The notes beneath the pieces are model-generated. The model ran no database searches. It was not told where the DNA came from and saw nothing but the letters and a program-made list of their open reading frames with translations. Position numbers and translations under genes: made by a program. A stretch of 64,000 nucleotides of DNA from Rheinheimera sp. (GTDB lineage: Bacteria > Pseudomonadota > Gammaproteobacteria > Enterobacterales > Alteromonadaceae), in assembly GCF_030690345.1 (NCBI RefSeq), contig NZ_JAUYGV010000009.1:1-64000 (forward strand), written 5' to 3'. Positions 55,531 to 64,000 of this stretch are shown piece by piece. How positions within the stretch are numbered: the stretch's first letter is position 1; every line of letters begins with the position of its first letter.

Positions 55531-55977
55531 GTGAATATTGCTACCATCTGGATCATCGTTGGCATAGTGCTGATTTTATCTGAACTGCTGGCCACCAGCA
55601 TAGTGGCGGTGTTTTTTGGTATCGCCGCCATTATTGTCGGTTTGCTGCTGCACTTTGGCCTGATTGAAAGCTACAGCATGCAGTATTTAGCCTTTGGCGT
55701 GCTATCGCTGCTGTTGTTATTCAGCGCCCGCGGCCGCTTTAAACGCTGGTTTGTCGGGTACACTGCCGACAGCAACGAGCAACCGTCACGGCTGGCCGAT
55801 GATATAGGCCGCCGTGTAACAGTACACAGCGATTTTCATCAGGGCGCCGGCCGCGTGGTGTTAAACGGCGTGCAATGGGATGCAGAATCTGCTGATGACT
55901 TAAAAGCCGGTGACATCGCCTTTGTAGTGGCGAATCACGGTATCAAGCTGGTGGTGTCTGCCGCCAAATCTGACTAA
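55531..55977 (+). CDS. NfeD-family membrane protein
   Basis: A 148-residue short NfeD protein: two or three helices (about 5-22, 25-46, 49-66) and a C-terminal OB-fold-like beta domain (about 85-145, GRRVTVHSDFHQGAGRVVLNGVQW). NfeD proteins pair with SPFH proteins, as here, where the SPFH gene starts 42 bases later. GTG start after ACGGAG. Confidence 0.88.
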   Translation: MNIATIWIIVGIVLILSELLATSIVAVFFGIAAIIVGLLLHFGLIESYSMQYLAFGVLSLLLLFSARGRFKRWFVGYTADSNEQPSRLADDIGRRVTVHSDFHQGAGRVVLNGVQWDAESADDLKAGDIAFVVANHGIKLVVSAAKSD

Positions 55978-56019
55978 TGTTCAAATATAGCTAACCATCT
56001 GTTTTAAGGAGTAAATCTG

Positions 56020-56955
56020 GTGGAAACAATCGATATCAACACTATTTTAATGGCCGGCTTTGCCATCGCCGTTGTCATTACCATTGTTAAAACAGCACGC
56101 GTAGTGCCACAAAAAAGCAACTTTGTGATAGAGCGTCTTGGTAAATACTCGCGCACGCTGGACTCCGGCTTTCATATTCTGATCCCGTTTATCGACAAAG
56201 TGGCCTATACCCACAGTTTAAAAGAAGAAGTGATCGACGTAGAGCGGCAAACCTGTGTTACCCGCGACAATATCCAGGTAGGTATCAACGGCGTGCTGTA
56301 TTTGCAGGTAGTAGACCCGCACAAAGCCAGTTACGGTATTAATGATTACCGCTACGCCGCCTCCCAGCTGGCGCAAACTACCATGCGTTCGGTTATCGGC
56401 CAAACCGATCTGGACAAAACCTTTGAAGAGCGCGCAAAAATTAACGAAGAGGTAGTAAAAGCGCTGGACGAAGCCGCCTCGCCGTGGGGCATTAAGGTGC
56501 TGCGTTATGAAATTTCGGATATTGAACTGCCGCTAAGCATTAAAGATGCGCTGGAGCAGCAAATGCGTGCTGAGCGTGAGCGCCGCGCGGCTATTGCTAA
56601 ATCTGAGGGTGAGCGTCAGGCGATGATTAACGTATCCGAAGGCCAGAAGCAGGAAGTGATCAACCTGTCTGAAGGTGACAAGATGCGGCAAATCAATGAA
56701 GCCGAAGGCCGCGCCCGCGAAATTGAGCTTATCGCCATTGCCACCGCCGAAGGTATCCGCCAAATTGCTGAAGCCATTAACCACCCGGGTGGTTCAGAAG
56801 CGGTAAGCCTGCGCGTAGCCGAGCAATACGTAAAAGAGTTCGGTAACCTGGCCAAAGTTAACAACACCATGATAGTACCGGCCGAACTGGCCAATATCGG
56901 CGGTGCCGTAGCCGGTTTAACCGAAATTTTGAAAATCGCCCAGCCGAAAAAATAA
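56020..56955 (+). CDS. SPFH/stomatin-like protein (QmcA-type)
   Basis: A 311-residue band-7 protein: an N-terminal membrane helix (about 6-25), the SPFH domain (about 27-190, RVVPQKSNFVIERLGKYSRT, YRYAASQLAQTTMRSVIGQ), then a long coiled coil (about 190-270) rich in SEGxxQ repeats. Such proteins form cage-like rings on the membrane that organise lipid domains or proteases. GTG start with TAAGGAG upstream. Operon with NfeD and the following TerB-like gene. Confidence 0.9.
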   Translation: METIDINTILMAGFAIAVVITIVKTARVVPQKSNFVIERLGKYSRTLDSGFHILIPFIDKVAYTHSLKEEVIDVERQTCVTRDNIQVGINGVLYLQVVDPHKASYGINDYRYAASQLAQTTMRSVIGQTDLDKTFEERAKINEEVVKALDEAASPWGIKVLRYEISDIELPLSIKDALEQQMRAERERRAAIAKSEGERQAMINVSEGQKQEVINLSEGDKMRQINEAEGRAREIELIAIATAEGIRQIAEAINHPGGSEAVSLRVAEQYVKEFGNLAKVNNTMIVPAELANIGGAVAGLTEILKIAQPKK

Positions 56956-56990
56956 CGCTAACGTACCGTAAAAGCTAAAAGGAACAGAAG

Positions 56991-57344
56991 ATGGCAACAC
57001 AACAAGCGTTTAACGAAGCACTGCTGAAACTGGCAACAATGATGTACCGCATTGACGGCAAAATCCGCCTGAACGAGCAAGAGTTGGTAGATCTGATTGC
57101 TGACGATCTGAACTGGCAAGGCGTTAGCAGCATTAGCGCCGTACAAAGCCAGGCCATTGCCGAAGTGCGCGACGCCATTCGCGCCGATAAAGCAGAAGCT
57201 TATTTGGCCGGGCTGAAAGACGCGCTGATGGTTGATAAGAAAAAGGCACTGGATACCGCGCGGCAAATTATGCAAAGCGACGGCGAAGAAGCACAGAAAG
57301 AACGCCGACTATACGACTACCTGCGCCAGCAAGTGCTGGTGTAA
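56991..57344 (+). CDS. Small helical protein, TerB-like
   Basis: A 117-residue all-helical protein whose opening (FNEALLKLATMMYRIDGKIRLNE) resembles the TerB/DjlA-type acidic helical bundle with its MYxxDGKIxxxE metal-binding pattern. The assignment is tentative. 35 bases after the SPFH gene and followed by a terminator, so it is the third gene of that operon. Confidence 0.6.
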   Translation: MATQQAFNEALLKLATMMYRIDGKIRLNEQELVDLIADDLNWQGVSSISAVQSQAIAEVRDAIRADKAEAYLAGLKDALMVDKKKALDTARQIMQSDGEEAQKERRLYDYLRQQVLV

Positions 57345-57364
57345 TTCGCAGCTGATTTAACATC

Positions 57365-57390
57365 AAAAGCCAGCATTGCGCTGGCTTTTT
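57365..57390 (+). terminator. Terminator of the NfeD/SPFH operon
   Basis: GCCAGC (57369-57374) and GCTGGC (57380-57385) with A-rich and T-rich flanks. Confidence 0.88.
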
Positions 57391-57510
57391 CGTTTGCGAC
57401 TTTATAAGGCGTAAATATAAAACTGGTGTCTGAAATACTAATAATTACCAGCCTATTGCAAACACCGCTTTAATTTCTGTAACTATCGCTGATTATATGG
57501 TGTGAGCGCT

Positions 57511-57798
57511 TTATTGCTGATCAGACGATGGCAGCTCTTTGGCATCAAACTGCTGAGTTTTCTCTGCCAGTAATGCTGTTAACTGCTGCTCCAGCTTTTC
57601 CACTTTCTCGCGGGTACGCAGTAACACCTGGCGCTGTACGTCAAACTCTTCACGGCTGACAAAATCGAGGTCGGTCAGCTTGTTTTGCAGCACCTGCTTT
57701 ACTTTGGCTTCGACATCATCGGCAAACTGGCGAACTTGCGGCGGAATGGCATTGCCGATTTGTTTGGCAATATCTTCAATTTTCTTCGGGTCTATCAT
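57511..57798 (-). CDS. ubiK: Ubiquinone biosynthesis accessory factor UbiK
   Basis: A 95-residue helical protein of the UbiK/BMFP family. It has an amphipathic N-terminal part ([18 protein letters not shown]) and a C-terminal coiled coil (about 50-80, [20 protein letters not shown]). UbiK binds UbiJ and stimulates aerobic coenzyme Q8 synthesis. Separate gene, with 140 bases before the divergent rep. Confidence 0.9.
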   Translation of the reverse strand: MIDPKKIEDIAKQIGNAIPPQVRQFADDVEAKVKQVLQNKLTDLDFVSREEFDVQRQVLLRTREKVEKLEQQLTALLAEKTQQFDAKELPSSDQQ

Positions 57799-57938
57799 GC
57801 TGTTCTCCTGTGTCGCAGCAATAGCTTACGACGTTATGCTGAAGCGTTGACGTTATTCTACAGGCCAAAAGCGCAATGGCGAATGCTATTTAACGGCAAA
57901 TTTCGTTACAATGCCCGCCTAAGTGTAAGGGTGAGTCA

Positions 57939-59954
57939 ATGAAGTTAAATCCGCAACAAAATGCTGCCGTTAAATTTATCTCCGGGCCCTGCCTGGTGCT
58001 GGCCGGTGCCGGCAGTGGTAAAACCCGGGTCATTATCAATAAAATTGCCTATTTAATTCAGCAATGTGACATGCCGGCACGGCATATCGCAGCGGTAACC
58101 TTTACCAATAAAGCCGCACGCGAAATGCGTGAACGGATTAACCACGAACTGCCGAAAACCGCCACCCGCGGCCTGACTATTTCCACCTTTCACACCCTTG
58201 GCCTGGAAATTCTGAAAAAGGAATACCGCCATATTGGCTATAAAGCCAACTTCACCCTGTTTGATGACCAGGACAGCATGGCACTGCTAAAAGAGCTGAG
58301 CGAAAACGATATTCAGGGTGACAAAGACTTACTGCGGGCGCTGCAAAGCCGGATCAGCAGTTGGAAAAACGAATTAACACTGCCGGCCAAAGCCATAGCT
58401 GAAGCACAAGACGCCCAAAGCATCAGCTTTGCTAACTACTACCAGCACTATACACAGCAGCTTACCGCCTATAACGCGCTGGATTTTGATGACTTAATTT
58501 TAATGCCTACGTTGCTGTTTCAACATAACGCTGAGGTGCGGCAAAAGTGGCAGCAGAAAATTCAGTATCTGCTGGTGGATGAATATCAGGATACCAACAC
58601 CAGCCAGTATCAACTGGTGAAATGGCTGGTGGGTGAGCGCCAGCGCTTTACCGTGGTGGGCGATGATGACCAGTCTATTTACTCCTGGCGCGGCGCCCGG
58701 CCGCAAAATCTGGCACTGCTGAAAACCGACTTTCCGACGTTAAATGTGATTAAGCTGGAGCAAAATTACCGCTCGGCCGAGCGTATTTTAAAAGCCGCCA
58801 ATATTTTAATTGCCAATAACCCGCACGAGTTTGATAAGCAGCTGTTCAGCGAAAACGGCTACGGTGTGCCGTTAAAAGTATTGCCCTGTAAACACGAAGA
58901 AGACGAAGCGGAAAAAGTGGTGGCCGAGATTATCTCGCACCGCTTTATTAACCGCAGCCAATACCGCGACTATGCCTTATTGTACCGCGGTAACCACCAA
59001 TCGCGCTTATTTGAAAAAGCACTGATGACCAACCGCATTCCGTACAAAATCTCCGGTGGTACCTCGTTTTTCTCCCGCAGCGAAATTAAAGATGTAATGG
59101 CCTATTTGCGGCTGGTAGTTAATCAGGACGACGATAATGCCCTGCTGCGTATTATTAACGTGCCGCGGCGCGAAATAGGCGCCGCTACCTTGCAACAGGT
59201 GGGCAACCTGGCGAATGAAAAACACATCAGTTTGTTTGAGGCTTGCTGCGACAGCGAGCTGTCGATGCATTTATCCGCCCGCGCCCATAATGCGGTAAAA
59301 CAGTTTGCCCAATGGATCAGCGGTATTGCCGATAACGTACAACGCGCCGACCCGGCCGAGGCTATACGTGATCTGATTCGCCAGAGCCACTATGAAGCCT
59401 GGTTGTTTGAAACCAGCACCAGCCCGAAAGCGGCCGAAATGGCATTGAAAAACGTTAACGAGCTGTACCGTTGGATCAGCGAAATGCTACAGGGCAAAGA
59501 TGACGACGAGCCGATGACGCTGCCCGAGGTGGTCACCCGTTTAACACTGCGCGATATGATGGAGCGCCAGGAGCAGGACGACAATGCCGACCAGGTGCAG
59601 CTGCTTACGCTACACGCTTCCAAAGGCCTGGAGTTTCCCTATGTGTTTATGGTGGGTATGGAAGAGGGCATCTTGCCGCACCAGGTCAGCATAGATGAAG
59701 ATAACGTTGAAGAAGAGCGCCGGCTGGCCTATGTCGGTATTACCCGCGCCCAGCGCGAGCTGTTTTTTACCTATGCTAAAGAGCGGCGCCAATTTGGCGA
59801 AGTAATACGGCCGGAACCGAGCCGGTTTTTATATGAATTACCGCAGGATGATTTAGAGTGGCAAAGCGCTGCGCCGGTGAAAACCGCCGAGCAGCGCCAA
59901 CAAACCGGCCAGGCGCATATCGACCGTTTACGCCAACTGCTGAAAAACAACTGA
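57939..59954 (+). CDS. rep: ATP-dependent DNA helicase Rep
   Basis: A 671-residue superfamily 1A 3'-5' helicase that clears proteins ahead of replication forks. Walker [13 protein letters not shown] (about 21-32), DEYQDTN (about 213-219), [15 protein letters not shown] (about 236-250), [10 protein letters not shown] (about 551-560) and [11 protein letters not shown] (about 593-603) are in order. The length matches E. coli Rep (673), shorter than UvrD (720). Its stop overlaps the convergent cyclic-di-GMP gene by 27 bases. Confidence 0.96.
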   Translation: MKLNPQQNAAVKFISGPCLVLAGAGSGKTRVIINKIAYLIQQCDMPARHIAAVTFTNKAAREMRERINHELPKTATRGLTISTFHTLGLEILKKEYRHIGYKANFTLFDDQDSMALLKELSENDIQGDKDLLRALQSRISSWKNELTLPAKAIAEAQDAQSISFANYYQHYTQQLTAYNALDFDDLILMPTLLFQHNAEVRQKWQQKIQYLLVDEYQDTNTSQYQLVKWLVGERQRFTVVGDDDQSIYSWRGARPQNLALLKTDFPTLNVIKLEQNYRSAERILKAANILIANNPHEFDKQLFSENGYGVPLKVLPCKHEEDEAEKVVAEIISHRFINRSQYRDYALLYRGNHQSRLFEKALMTNRIPYKISGGTSFFSRSEIKDVMAYLRLVVNQDDDNALLRIINVPRREIGAATLQQVGNLANEKHISLFEACCDSELSMHLSARAHNAVKQFAQWISGIADNVQRADPAEAIRDLIRQSHYEAWLFETSTSPKAAEMALKNVNELYRWISEMLQGKDDDEPMTLPEVVTRLTLRDMMERQEQDDNADQVQLLTLHASKGLEFPYVFMVGMEEGILPHQVSIDEDNVEEERRLAYVGITRAQRELFFTYAKERRQFGEVIRPEPSRFLYELPQDDLEWQSAAPVKTAEQRQQTGQAHIDRLRQLLKNN

Positions 59955-62567
59955 CGGTGCTGTTGCCAATGCCTGGGCCGACAGCAGTTCTGCCACGTAT
60001 TTGCCCTGCATAAAGCAGCAACCTTCGGCCAGCAGCAGGTTGAGTAAATCGGCGTTGTCCACACCATCGGCCAGTAAGCGAAATTTATAACTTAATGCCA
60101 GCGACTGCAGCATTTGCAGCAACTGGCGCTTTTGTTCATTGCGCGGCAATTGCCGGCAAAAGGCTGCGTCGAGCTTAACGAAGTCGAACAGCTGCTGCAG
60201 TAACAAGCCCATAGGCGCAACATCAGCAGCAAAGTTATGCAGCGCCAGCCGTACACCGGCTTGTTTTAACTGCTGCAATGCCAACTGAGCGGTAGTTGTG
60301 GTGCTTTGCAACAGCTCACGCTCGGTAAAGGCTAAACACAAGCGATGCTTGTGCTGCACTGTGCCAAGTTGATGTTTTAGCGCCTCATATAATTCCGGCT
60401 GCTGTACATGCTGCATACTCAACCGTACGGTTAACAAACCGGTATCGTCGTTGCTGAGCGACAACTGCCGGCAGGCTTGTTGTAACATCAGCTGCTCTAT
60501 TTGCGGCATTAAGCCGGCATCGGTTGCATACTGATTAAAATCGTACTGGGTGCCTAACTGCGGGTGTTGCCATTGGGTGTGCACTTCATAGCCCATCAGA
60601 CTGCGCGCCTGGCCACACAGTACCGGCTCATACACGGCAGTGAACTGCTGCTGCTCCAACGCTTGCTGCATTACCTGCTCCATGGTCAGAGCTTGTAACA
60701 TTTGCTCGCGCATGGTTTCATTAAAAATGACAAAGCGGTTGCGCCCCATCGATTTGGCCTGATACATAGCCGCATCGGCGTCCCGCAATAAGGCTTCTGC
60801 CTTGCTGTGGTCACTGTCAAAGTAAGCAATACCTATGCTGGCACCGGAATGCACCTGCTGCCCCTGCAACAAAAAGGGCTGCCGTACTTTATCGATAATC
60901 CGCTCAGCCACATCTTCAGCATCAGTGTCGTGCAACAGGCTGGTCAGCAACACCACAAATTCATCGCCACCAAGACGGGCGACTAAATCATGCTCACGTA
61001 CGGTGCTTTGTAACCGCTTGCTGACTTCAATTAAAAACGCATCGCCAACATGATGGCCCAAACTGTCGTTAATCAGCTTAAAGCGGTCTAAGTCGATAAA
61101 CAGCAGCGCCATACTCAACTGTGGCTGGCGCTTACTCAGAGCAAATTGCTGTTTTAGTTGTTGCAGGAACATTTGCCGGTTAGCCAACCCGGTCAGCGCG
61201 TCGTGATTGGCTTCATAAAACAGTTTTTGTTCGGCTTTTTTGCGCTCCTCCACCTGCAAACGTAAAAACAGGTTGGTTTGGCGCAGCTCGCGGGTACTTT
61301 CAAATACTTTGCGCTCCAGCTCTTCCTGGTGGCGTTTTTGCTGCTCGGTGGCCAGTTTACGTTGGATAGCCACCGCTATATGCTGCGACACAAAACGCAA
61401 AATATTCAGCTCCGCATCGCCATAGCTGTAACTTTGCTCATAAGACTGCAGCGCAATAACACCGATAACCCGCTGATCAATTAATAAGGGCGCACCAAGC
61501 CAACTGGTGGAGTGCCGCGCCGGCTTAGTGGGGTCGGCCATACCGCGGCGAATTTCGCCGGCTTCAACCAACTGCTGTGCCGCGGCGCTGTTAATCAACC
61601 GAGCATCAGCACAGCGGATAACATATTCGGTAAAACCCCGGCTTAACGGCCGCTCCCGTGCCGGGGGCGAATATTGGTCGAGATAAAACGGGAAGGTTAA
61701 TTTAGTTTTATCCTGATCCAGCAAAGCGATATAGCAGTTTTCTGCCGGCATCAGCTCAGACAGCACCAAATGCACCGCTTTATAAAAACTGTTCATGTCG
61801 CGGCTGCTGGCTGTCAGCTCAGAAATACGATACAGCGCCGCCTGCAATTGCTCGGCGTTACTGCGCTCTTTGATCTCTTTTTGTAATGACTGATTAATTT
61901 TTTGCAGTTGCTGCGTACGCTGCCGCACGGTGTCTTCCAGCAACTCACGGCTTTTCACCCGATCCAGAGCGGTAATAGTGTGGCCACCAATACTGCTGAA
62001 TAGCGCCAGGTCAGTATCGGTATACAGCTGTTTCGCGTTATAAGACTGAATGGCCATCACACCGATAACCCGGCTGCCGCGACACAGCGGAATGCCTAAC
62101 CAGTGGTCGCTGGGCGACCCTTGCGGCTGAATATGGCCCTGTGCCACCAGATGGCTGAATTGACTGCTATCGCACAGCAAAGGTTTACCGGTACGGGCAA
62201 CATAACCGGTCAAACCGGAGGAAAAGGCGCCTGACGGCACTTGGGCAATAAGTTGCTGGTCTTTTTCGTCGGAGAAATATTGTGGTGAGTAATGCTCGCT
62301 GTCGCTGTCGTAAAACACCACGTAGAAGTTTTCAGCGTGCAACAGCTCGGATACCATCTTGTGAATAGCCGGATAAAAATCCCGCATATCGCTGATAGTA
62401 CTGGCTAATTCTGACAGCTTAAGTAAGGCGCCCTGGGTGATGTAAGCCTGTTTATAACGCTGTGCCAGTAACGTTAAGCGGCGTATTTTATTATCAGCCT
62501 GTCGCAAGCGCTTGTTCAGTTTTGTTGCTTCCTTCAACTCTGACTCTTTTGTTTTTTTGTCGGTCAT
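59928..62567 (-). CDS. GAF-GAF-GGDEF protein with degenerate EAL
   Basis: An 879-residue signalling protein. Two GAF sensor domains (about 50-205 and 240-400, with similar WLGIPL/WLGAPL-RVIGV cores) are joined by coiled coils. A GGDEF domain (about 470-630) has an intact active site LGGDEFVVL and, five residues upstream, an RxxD inhibitory site (REHD), so it should make cyclic-di-GMP under feedback control. The C-terminal EAL-like domain (about 635-879) lacks the EAL triad (YEVHTQW) and the DDFGTG loop (HNFAAD), so it is probably catalytically dead. Only the final [11 protein letters not shown] resembles a normal one. Confidence 0.9.
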   Translation of the reverse strand: MTDKKTKESELKEATKLNKRLRQADNKIRRLTLLAQRYKQAYITQGALLKLSELASTISDMRDFYPAIHKMVSELLHAENFYVVFYDSDSEHYSPQYFSDEKDQQLIAQVPSGAFSSGLTGYVARTGKPLLCDSSQFSHLVAQGHIQPQGSPSDHWLGIPLCRGSRVIGVMAIQSYNAKQLYTDTDLALFSSIGGHTITALDRVKSRELLEDTVRQRTQQLQKINQSLQKEIKERSNAEQLQAALYRISELTASSRDMNSFYKAVHLVLSELMPAENCYIALLDQDKTKLTFPFYLDQYSPPARERPLSRGFTEYVIRCADARLINSAAAQQLVEAGEIRRGMADPTKPARHSTSWLGAPLLIDQRVIGVIALQSYEQSYSYGDAELNILRFVSQHIAVAIQRKLATEQQKRHQEELERKVFESTRELRQTNLFLRLQVEERKKAEQKLFYEANHDALTGLANRQMFLQQLKQQFALSKRQPQLSMALLFIDLDRFKLINDSLGHHVGDAFLIEVSKRLQSTVREHDLVARLGGDEFVVLLTSLLHDTDAEDVAERIIDKVRQPFLLQGQQVHSGASIGIAYFDSDHSKAEALLRDADAAMYQAKSMGRNRFVIFNETMREQMLQALTMEQVMQQALEQQQFTAVYEPVLCGQARSLMGYEVHTQWQHPQLGTQYDFNQYATDAGLMPQIEQLMLQQACRQLSLSNDDTGLLTVRLSMQHVQQPELYEALKHQLGTVQHKHRLCLAFTERELLQSTTTTAQLALQQLKQAGVRLALHNFAADVAPMGLLLQQLFDFVKLDAAFCRQLPRNEQKRQLLQMLQSLALSYKFRLLADGVDNADLLNLLLAEGCCFMQGKYVAELLSAQALATAPSVVFQQLA

Positions 62568-62683
62568 ACCAGAACGACTTACTTATCTAATTGCGCCCAT
62601 TATGCACAAAGTTTAACCACATGGAAGAGCTGGCCGGCCACTATTGTGCATTCTGCTTAGGCAAAATTATTTTATTCAGGTAC

Positions 62684-62719
62684 AAAAAAGCCTAAGGCTG
62701 CGATTACGCAGCCTTAGGC
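62684..62719 (-). terminator. Terminator of cytochrome c5
   Basis: Thirteen perfect pairs: GCCTAAGGCTGCG (62690-62702) with CGCAGCCTTAGGC (62707-62719) and a four-base loop. On the minus strand TTTTTT follows. Confidence 0.92.
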
Positions 62720-62738
62720 ACTATATAAGCTACAACGA

Positions 62739-63131
62739 TTATACGCCGTCAGTCATAAATTTAATCGCCGCAGCAATTTCATCATCCGAGCAATCGGCAC
62801 AAGTACCACGGGCCGGCATATTACGAATACCTTCGATGGCATGCTTAAGCATGGTGTCGAAGCCCTGATCAATACGGCTTTTCCAAGCTGCATCACCTTT
62901 TTTCGGTGCATCCAGAGCGCCGGTACCATGGCAGGCAAAGCACGCTGTCTGATAGACCTTTTCTCCACTACGCGGGCCGGAAGCAGCTTCTGAAGCAACA
63001 ACAGCACCAGCTACATATACCTGACCGACCGGAGCCAGACGTTTAGCTAACGCTTCCTTATCTGCTTCTGCACTGGCATGAATGCCAAAAGTTGTTAACA
63101 GCAAGGCGAAAGCGATAGTTATTTTTTTCAT
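62739..63131 (-). CDS. Cytochrome c5-like monoheme protein
   Basis: A 130-residue exported class I cytochrome c. Signal peptide (about 1-22), heme motif CFACH (about 64-68), axial methionine in RNMPARG (about 103-109) and an extra CADC pair (about 111-114) typical of cytochrome c5. It is a periplasmic electron carrier of the respiratory chain. AGGAAC precedes the ATG. Cytochrome c genes beside polA recur in related bacteria by my recollection. Confidence 0.9.
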   Translation of the reverse strand: MKKITIAFALLLTTFGIHASAEADKEALAKRLAPVGQVYVAGAVVASEAASGPRSGEKVYQTACFACHGTGALDAPKKGDAAWKSRIDQGFDTMLKHAIEGIRNMPARGTCADCSDDEIAAAIKFMTDGV

Positions 63132-63645
63132 CTTCTGGGTTCCTGTCGTAAAGTCCGCACAAAGTTTGCGCCATTATAGCCTTCAAGCCACAGTAAGGGG
63201 AAGCCCCGAACGAAAGTGAGTATGTCGTTGCTACAACAAGCGTGGTTACTACATATACTTTTCGCTTAGGTTGACGGTTTTTTTTAAAGCAAAATTATTT
63301 AACGGTTTCGCTTTGAATCTGGCGGCAATATGATAGTCTACTTGACCGGTGTGTTAGAGCAACCTGTGTTTTAACCGCCAACAGGAAAGTGCTGCTAAGC
63401 GTTTTCCACAAAACAAAAGTATAAGAATAATAATATGGGCACTGTAGTACACCCCTATTTTTTGAATTAAAAACAATGACTTAAGCATTAACCAAACTGA
63501 CTCCCCTTTCGGGAAGCCGGCATTTCCGCTTGGGTTTTGCACAAAGTTATCCACAGGTTTAACACTAATACCGGACTGCGCTGTTACTGGCAGCCAGCAC
63601 AGCACTGTGGCATGCTATAGCTTTATTTCTGCAGGACAAACATTC
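63132..63645. other. Long intergenic region between cytochrome c5 and polA
   Basis: About 510 bases without a supportable gene. It contains the minus-strand -10-like TATAAT (63178-63173) for cytochrome c5, several AT-rich tracts (63275-63305), and a DnaA box at 63547. A minus-strand open frame of 83 codons here has no ribosome site or recognisable domain and I treat it as chance. Small-RNA genes in such positions cannot be excluded. Confidence 0.5.
63547..63555 (+). promoter_or_regulatory. Perfect DnaA box upstream of polA
   Basis: TTATCCACA matches the strong DnaA consensus exactly. It lies about 90 bases before the polA ATG, within the spacer of a TTGCAC-N17-TAACAC promoter-like element (63537-63565). 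It could link polA expression to DnaA. A nine-base match arises by chance now and then in a 64 kb window. Confidence 0.45.
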
Positions 63646-64000
63646 ATGGTTACCATCTCCGGCACGCCGCTGATCCTGGTTGACGGCTCATCGTATTTAT
63701 TCCGCGCTTATCATTCCCCGCCGCATTTAACCAATTCACGTGGTGAAGCCACCGGTGCTATTTATGGTGTAGTTAATATGTTGAAAAGTTTGTTGCGCCA
63801 GTATCAGCCAACGCAGATGGCCGTGGTGTTCGATGCCAAGGGCCCAACTTTTCGTAACGAAATGTACAGCGACTACAAAGCCAACCGCCCGCCCATGCCG
63901 GACGACCTGCGCAGCCAAATTGAACCGCTGCACCGCATTATTCAAGCCATGGGCTTACCTTTGCTTTGTATCAGTGGCGTAGAAGCTGACGATGTAATTG
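63646..64000 (+). CDS. polA: DNA polymerase I PolA, 5' part, cut by window edge
   Basis: The first 118 codons of a longer gene running past the right edge. [16 protein letters not shown] (about 9-24), [35 protein letters not shown] and ADDVI belong to the N-terminal 5'-nuclease domain with its metal-binding aspartates. PolA fills gaps and removes Okazaki primers. GCAGGAC precedes the ATG. Confidence 0.95.
   Translation, partial: MVTISGTPLILVDGSSYLFRAYHSPPHLTNSRGEATGAIYGVVNMLKSLLRQYQPTQMAVVFDAKGPTFRNEMYSDYKANRPPMPDDLRSQIEPLHRIIQAMGLPLLCISGVEADDVI

Noticed and set aside
63354..63605. 83-codon minus-strand frame upstream of polA
   Set aside because: No ribosome site, no domain, and it overlaps the likely polA promoter region and DnaA box.

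Overview
This is a gammaproteobacterial chromosome segment of roughly 50% GC. The gene set (trmA, fabR with a desaturase, sthA, hemE, nudC/rsd, slyX, yheV/yheS, arfA, ilvGMDA, cysGDN and cysJIH, ubiK, rep, cytochrome c5 next to polA) and the neighbourhoods suggest an Alteromonadales or Rheinheimera/Arsukibacterium-like bacterium. That placement is inference from gene content, not from a search. Most of the window is core housekeeping. I found no tRNA, rRNA body, CRISPR array, transposase, integrase or prophage.

Layout. 1-0.3 kb: stacked minus-strand promoters with GC-rich discriminators that look like the upstream region of an rRNA operon lying off the left edge. 0.45-9.8 kb: a membrane-tethered RRM protein, trmA, the divergent pair fabR/acyl desaturase, sthA, a Sel1/TonB-C protein, hemE, a candidate small RNA, nudC and rsd. 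9.8-18.4 kb: fkpA-like isomerase, WD40 lipoprotein, slyX, yheV, yheS, a TIGR02444-type gene, a 46-codon DUF3149 gene, fdxA, a FAD dehydrogenase, an alpha/beta hydrolase and a second FKBP. 18.4-19.9 kb: the most unusual stretch. A three-gene unit (antitoxin, RelE/ParE toxin, three-helix membrane protein) lies between intact arfA and a displaced copy of the arfA 3' half. 20-27.9 kb: two membrane proteins, an orphan secreted protein and the attenuated ilvL-ilvGMDA operon. 28-31.6 kb: DUF1289, a periplasmic catalase-like peroxidase whose Shine-Dalgarno lies in a terminator-like hairpin, a YeaQ-type protein and a CsgG/DUF4810/DUF799 lipoprotein operon. 31.8-40.3 kb: START protein, rsuA, cysQ, cysC, a SLC13/RCK permease, cysN, cysD and cysG. 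40.5-42.8 kb: ahpF and ahpC. 43-46.5 kb: HslJ-like lipoprotein, a glycosyltransferase, and an ArsR regulator divergent from a cupin-like/DUF2867 pair. 46.5-50.8 kb: cysH, cysI, cysJ. 51-64 kb: DUF2884 protein, RidA, an ABC-2 exporter, a matrixin-like protease, NfeD/SPFH/TerB-like genes, ubiK, rep, a GAF-GAF-GGDEF-degenerate EAL protein, cytochrome c5 and the start of polA.

How they work together. Sulfate uptake and activation (permease, cysDN, cysC), PAPS reduction and sulfite reduction (cysH, cysIJ), siroheme supply (cysG) and PAP turnover (cysQ) give a nearly complete assimilatory sulfate pathway in two minus-strand blocks. The ilv operon covers threonine deamination to branched-chain keto acids but lacks ilvE here. 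AhpCF, the catalase-like peroxidase, ferredoxin and transhydrogenase serve redox balance. FabR and the desaturase adjust membrane unsaturation. The best leads for new biology are the arfA-flanked cassette, the hairpin-masked peroxidase start, the candidate RNA between hemE and nudC, and the ArsR/cupin/DUF2867/63-residue cluster.
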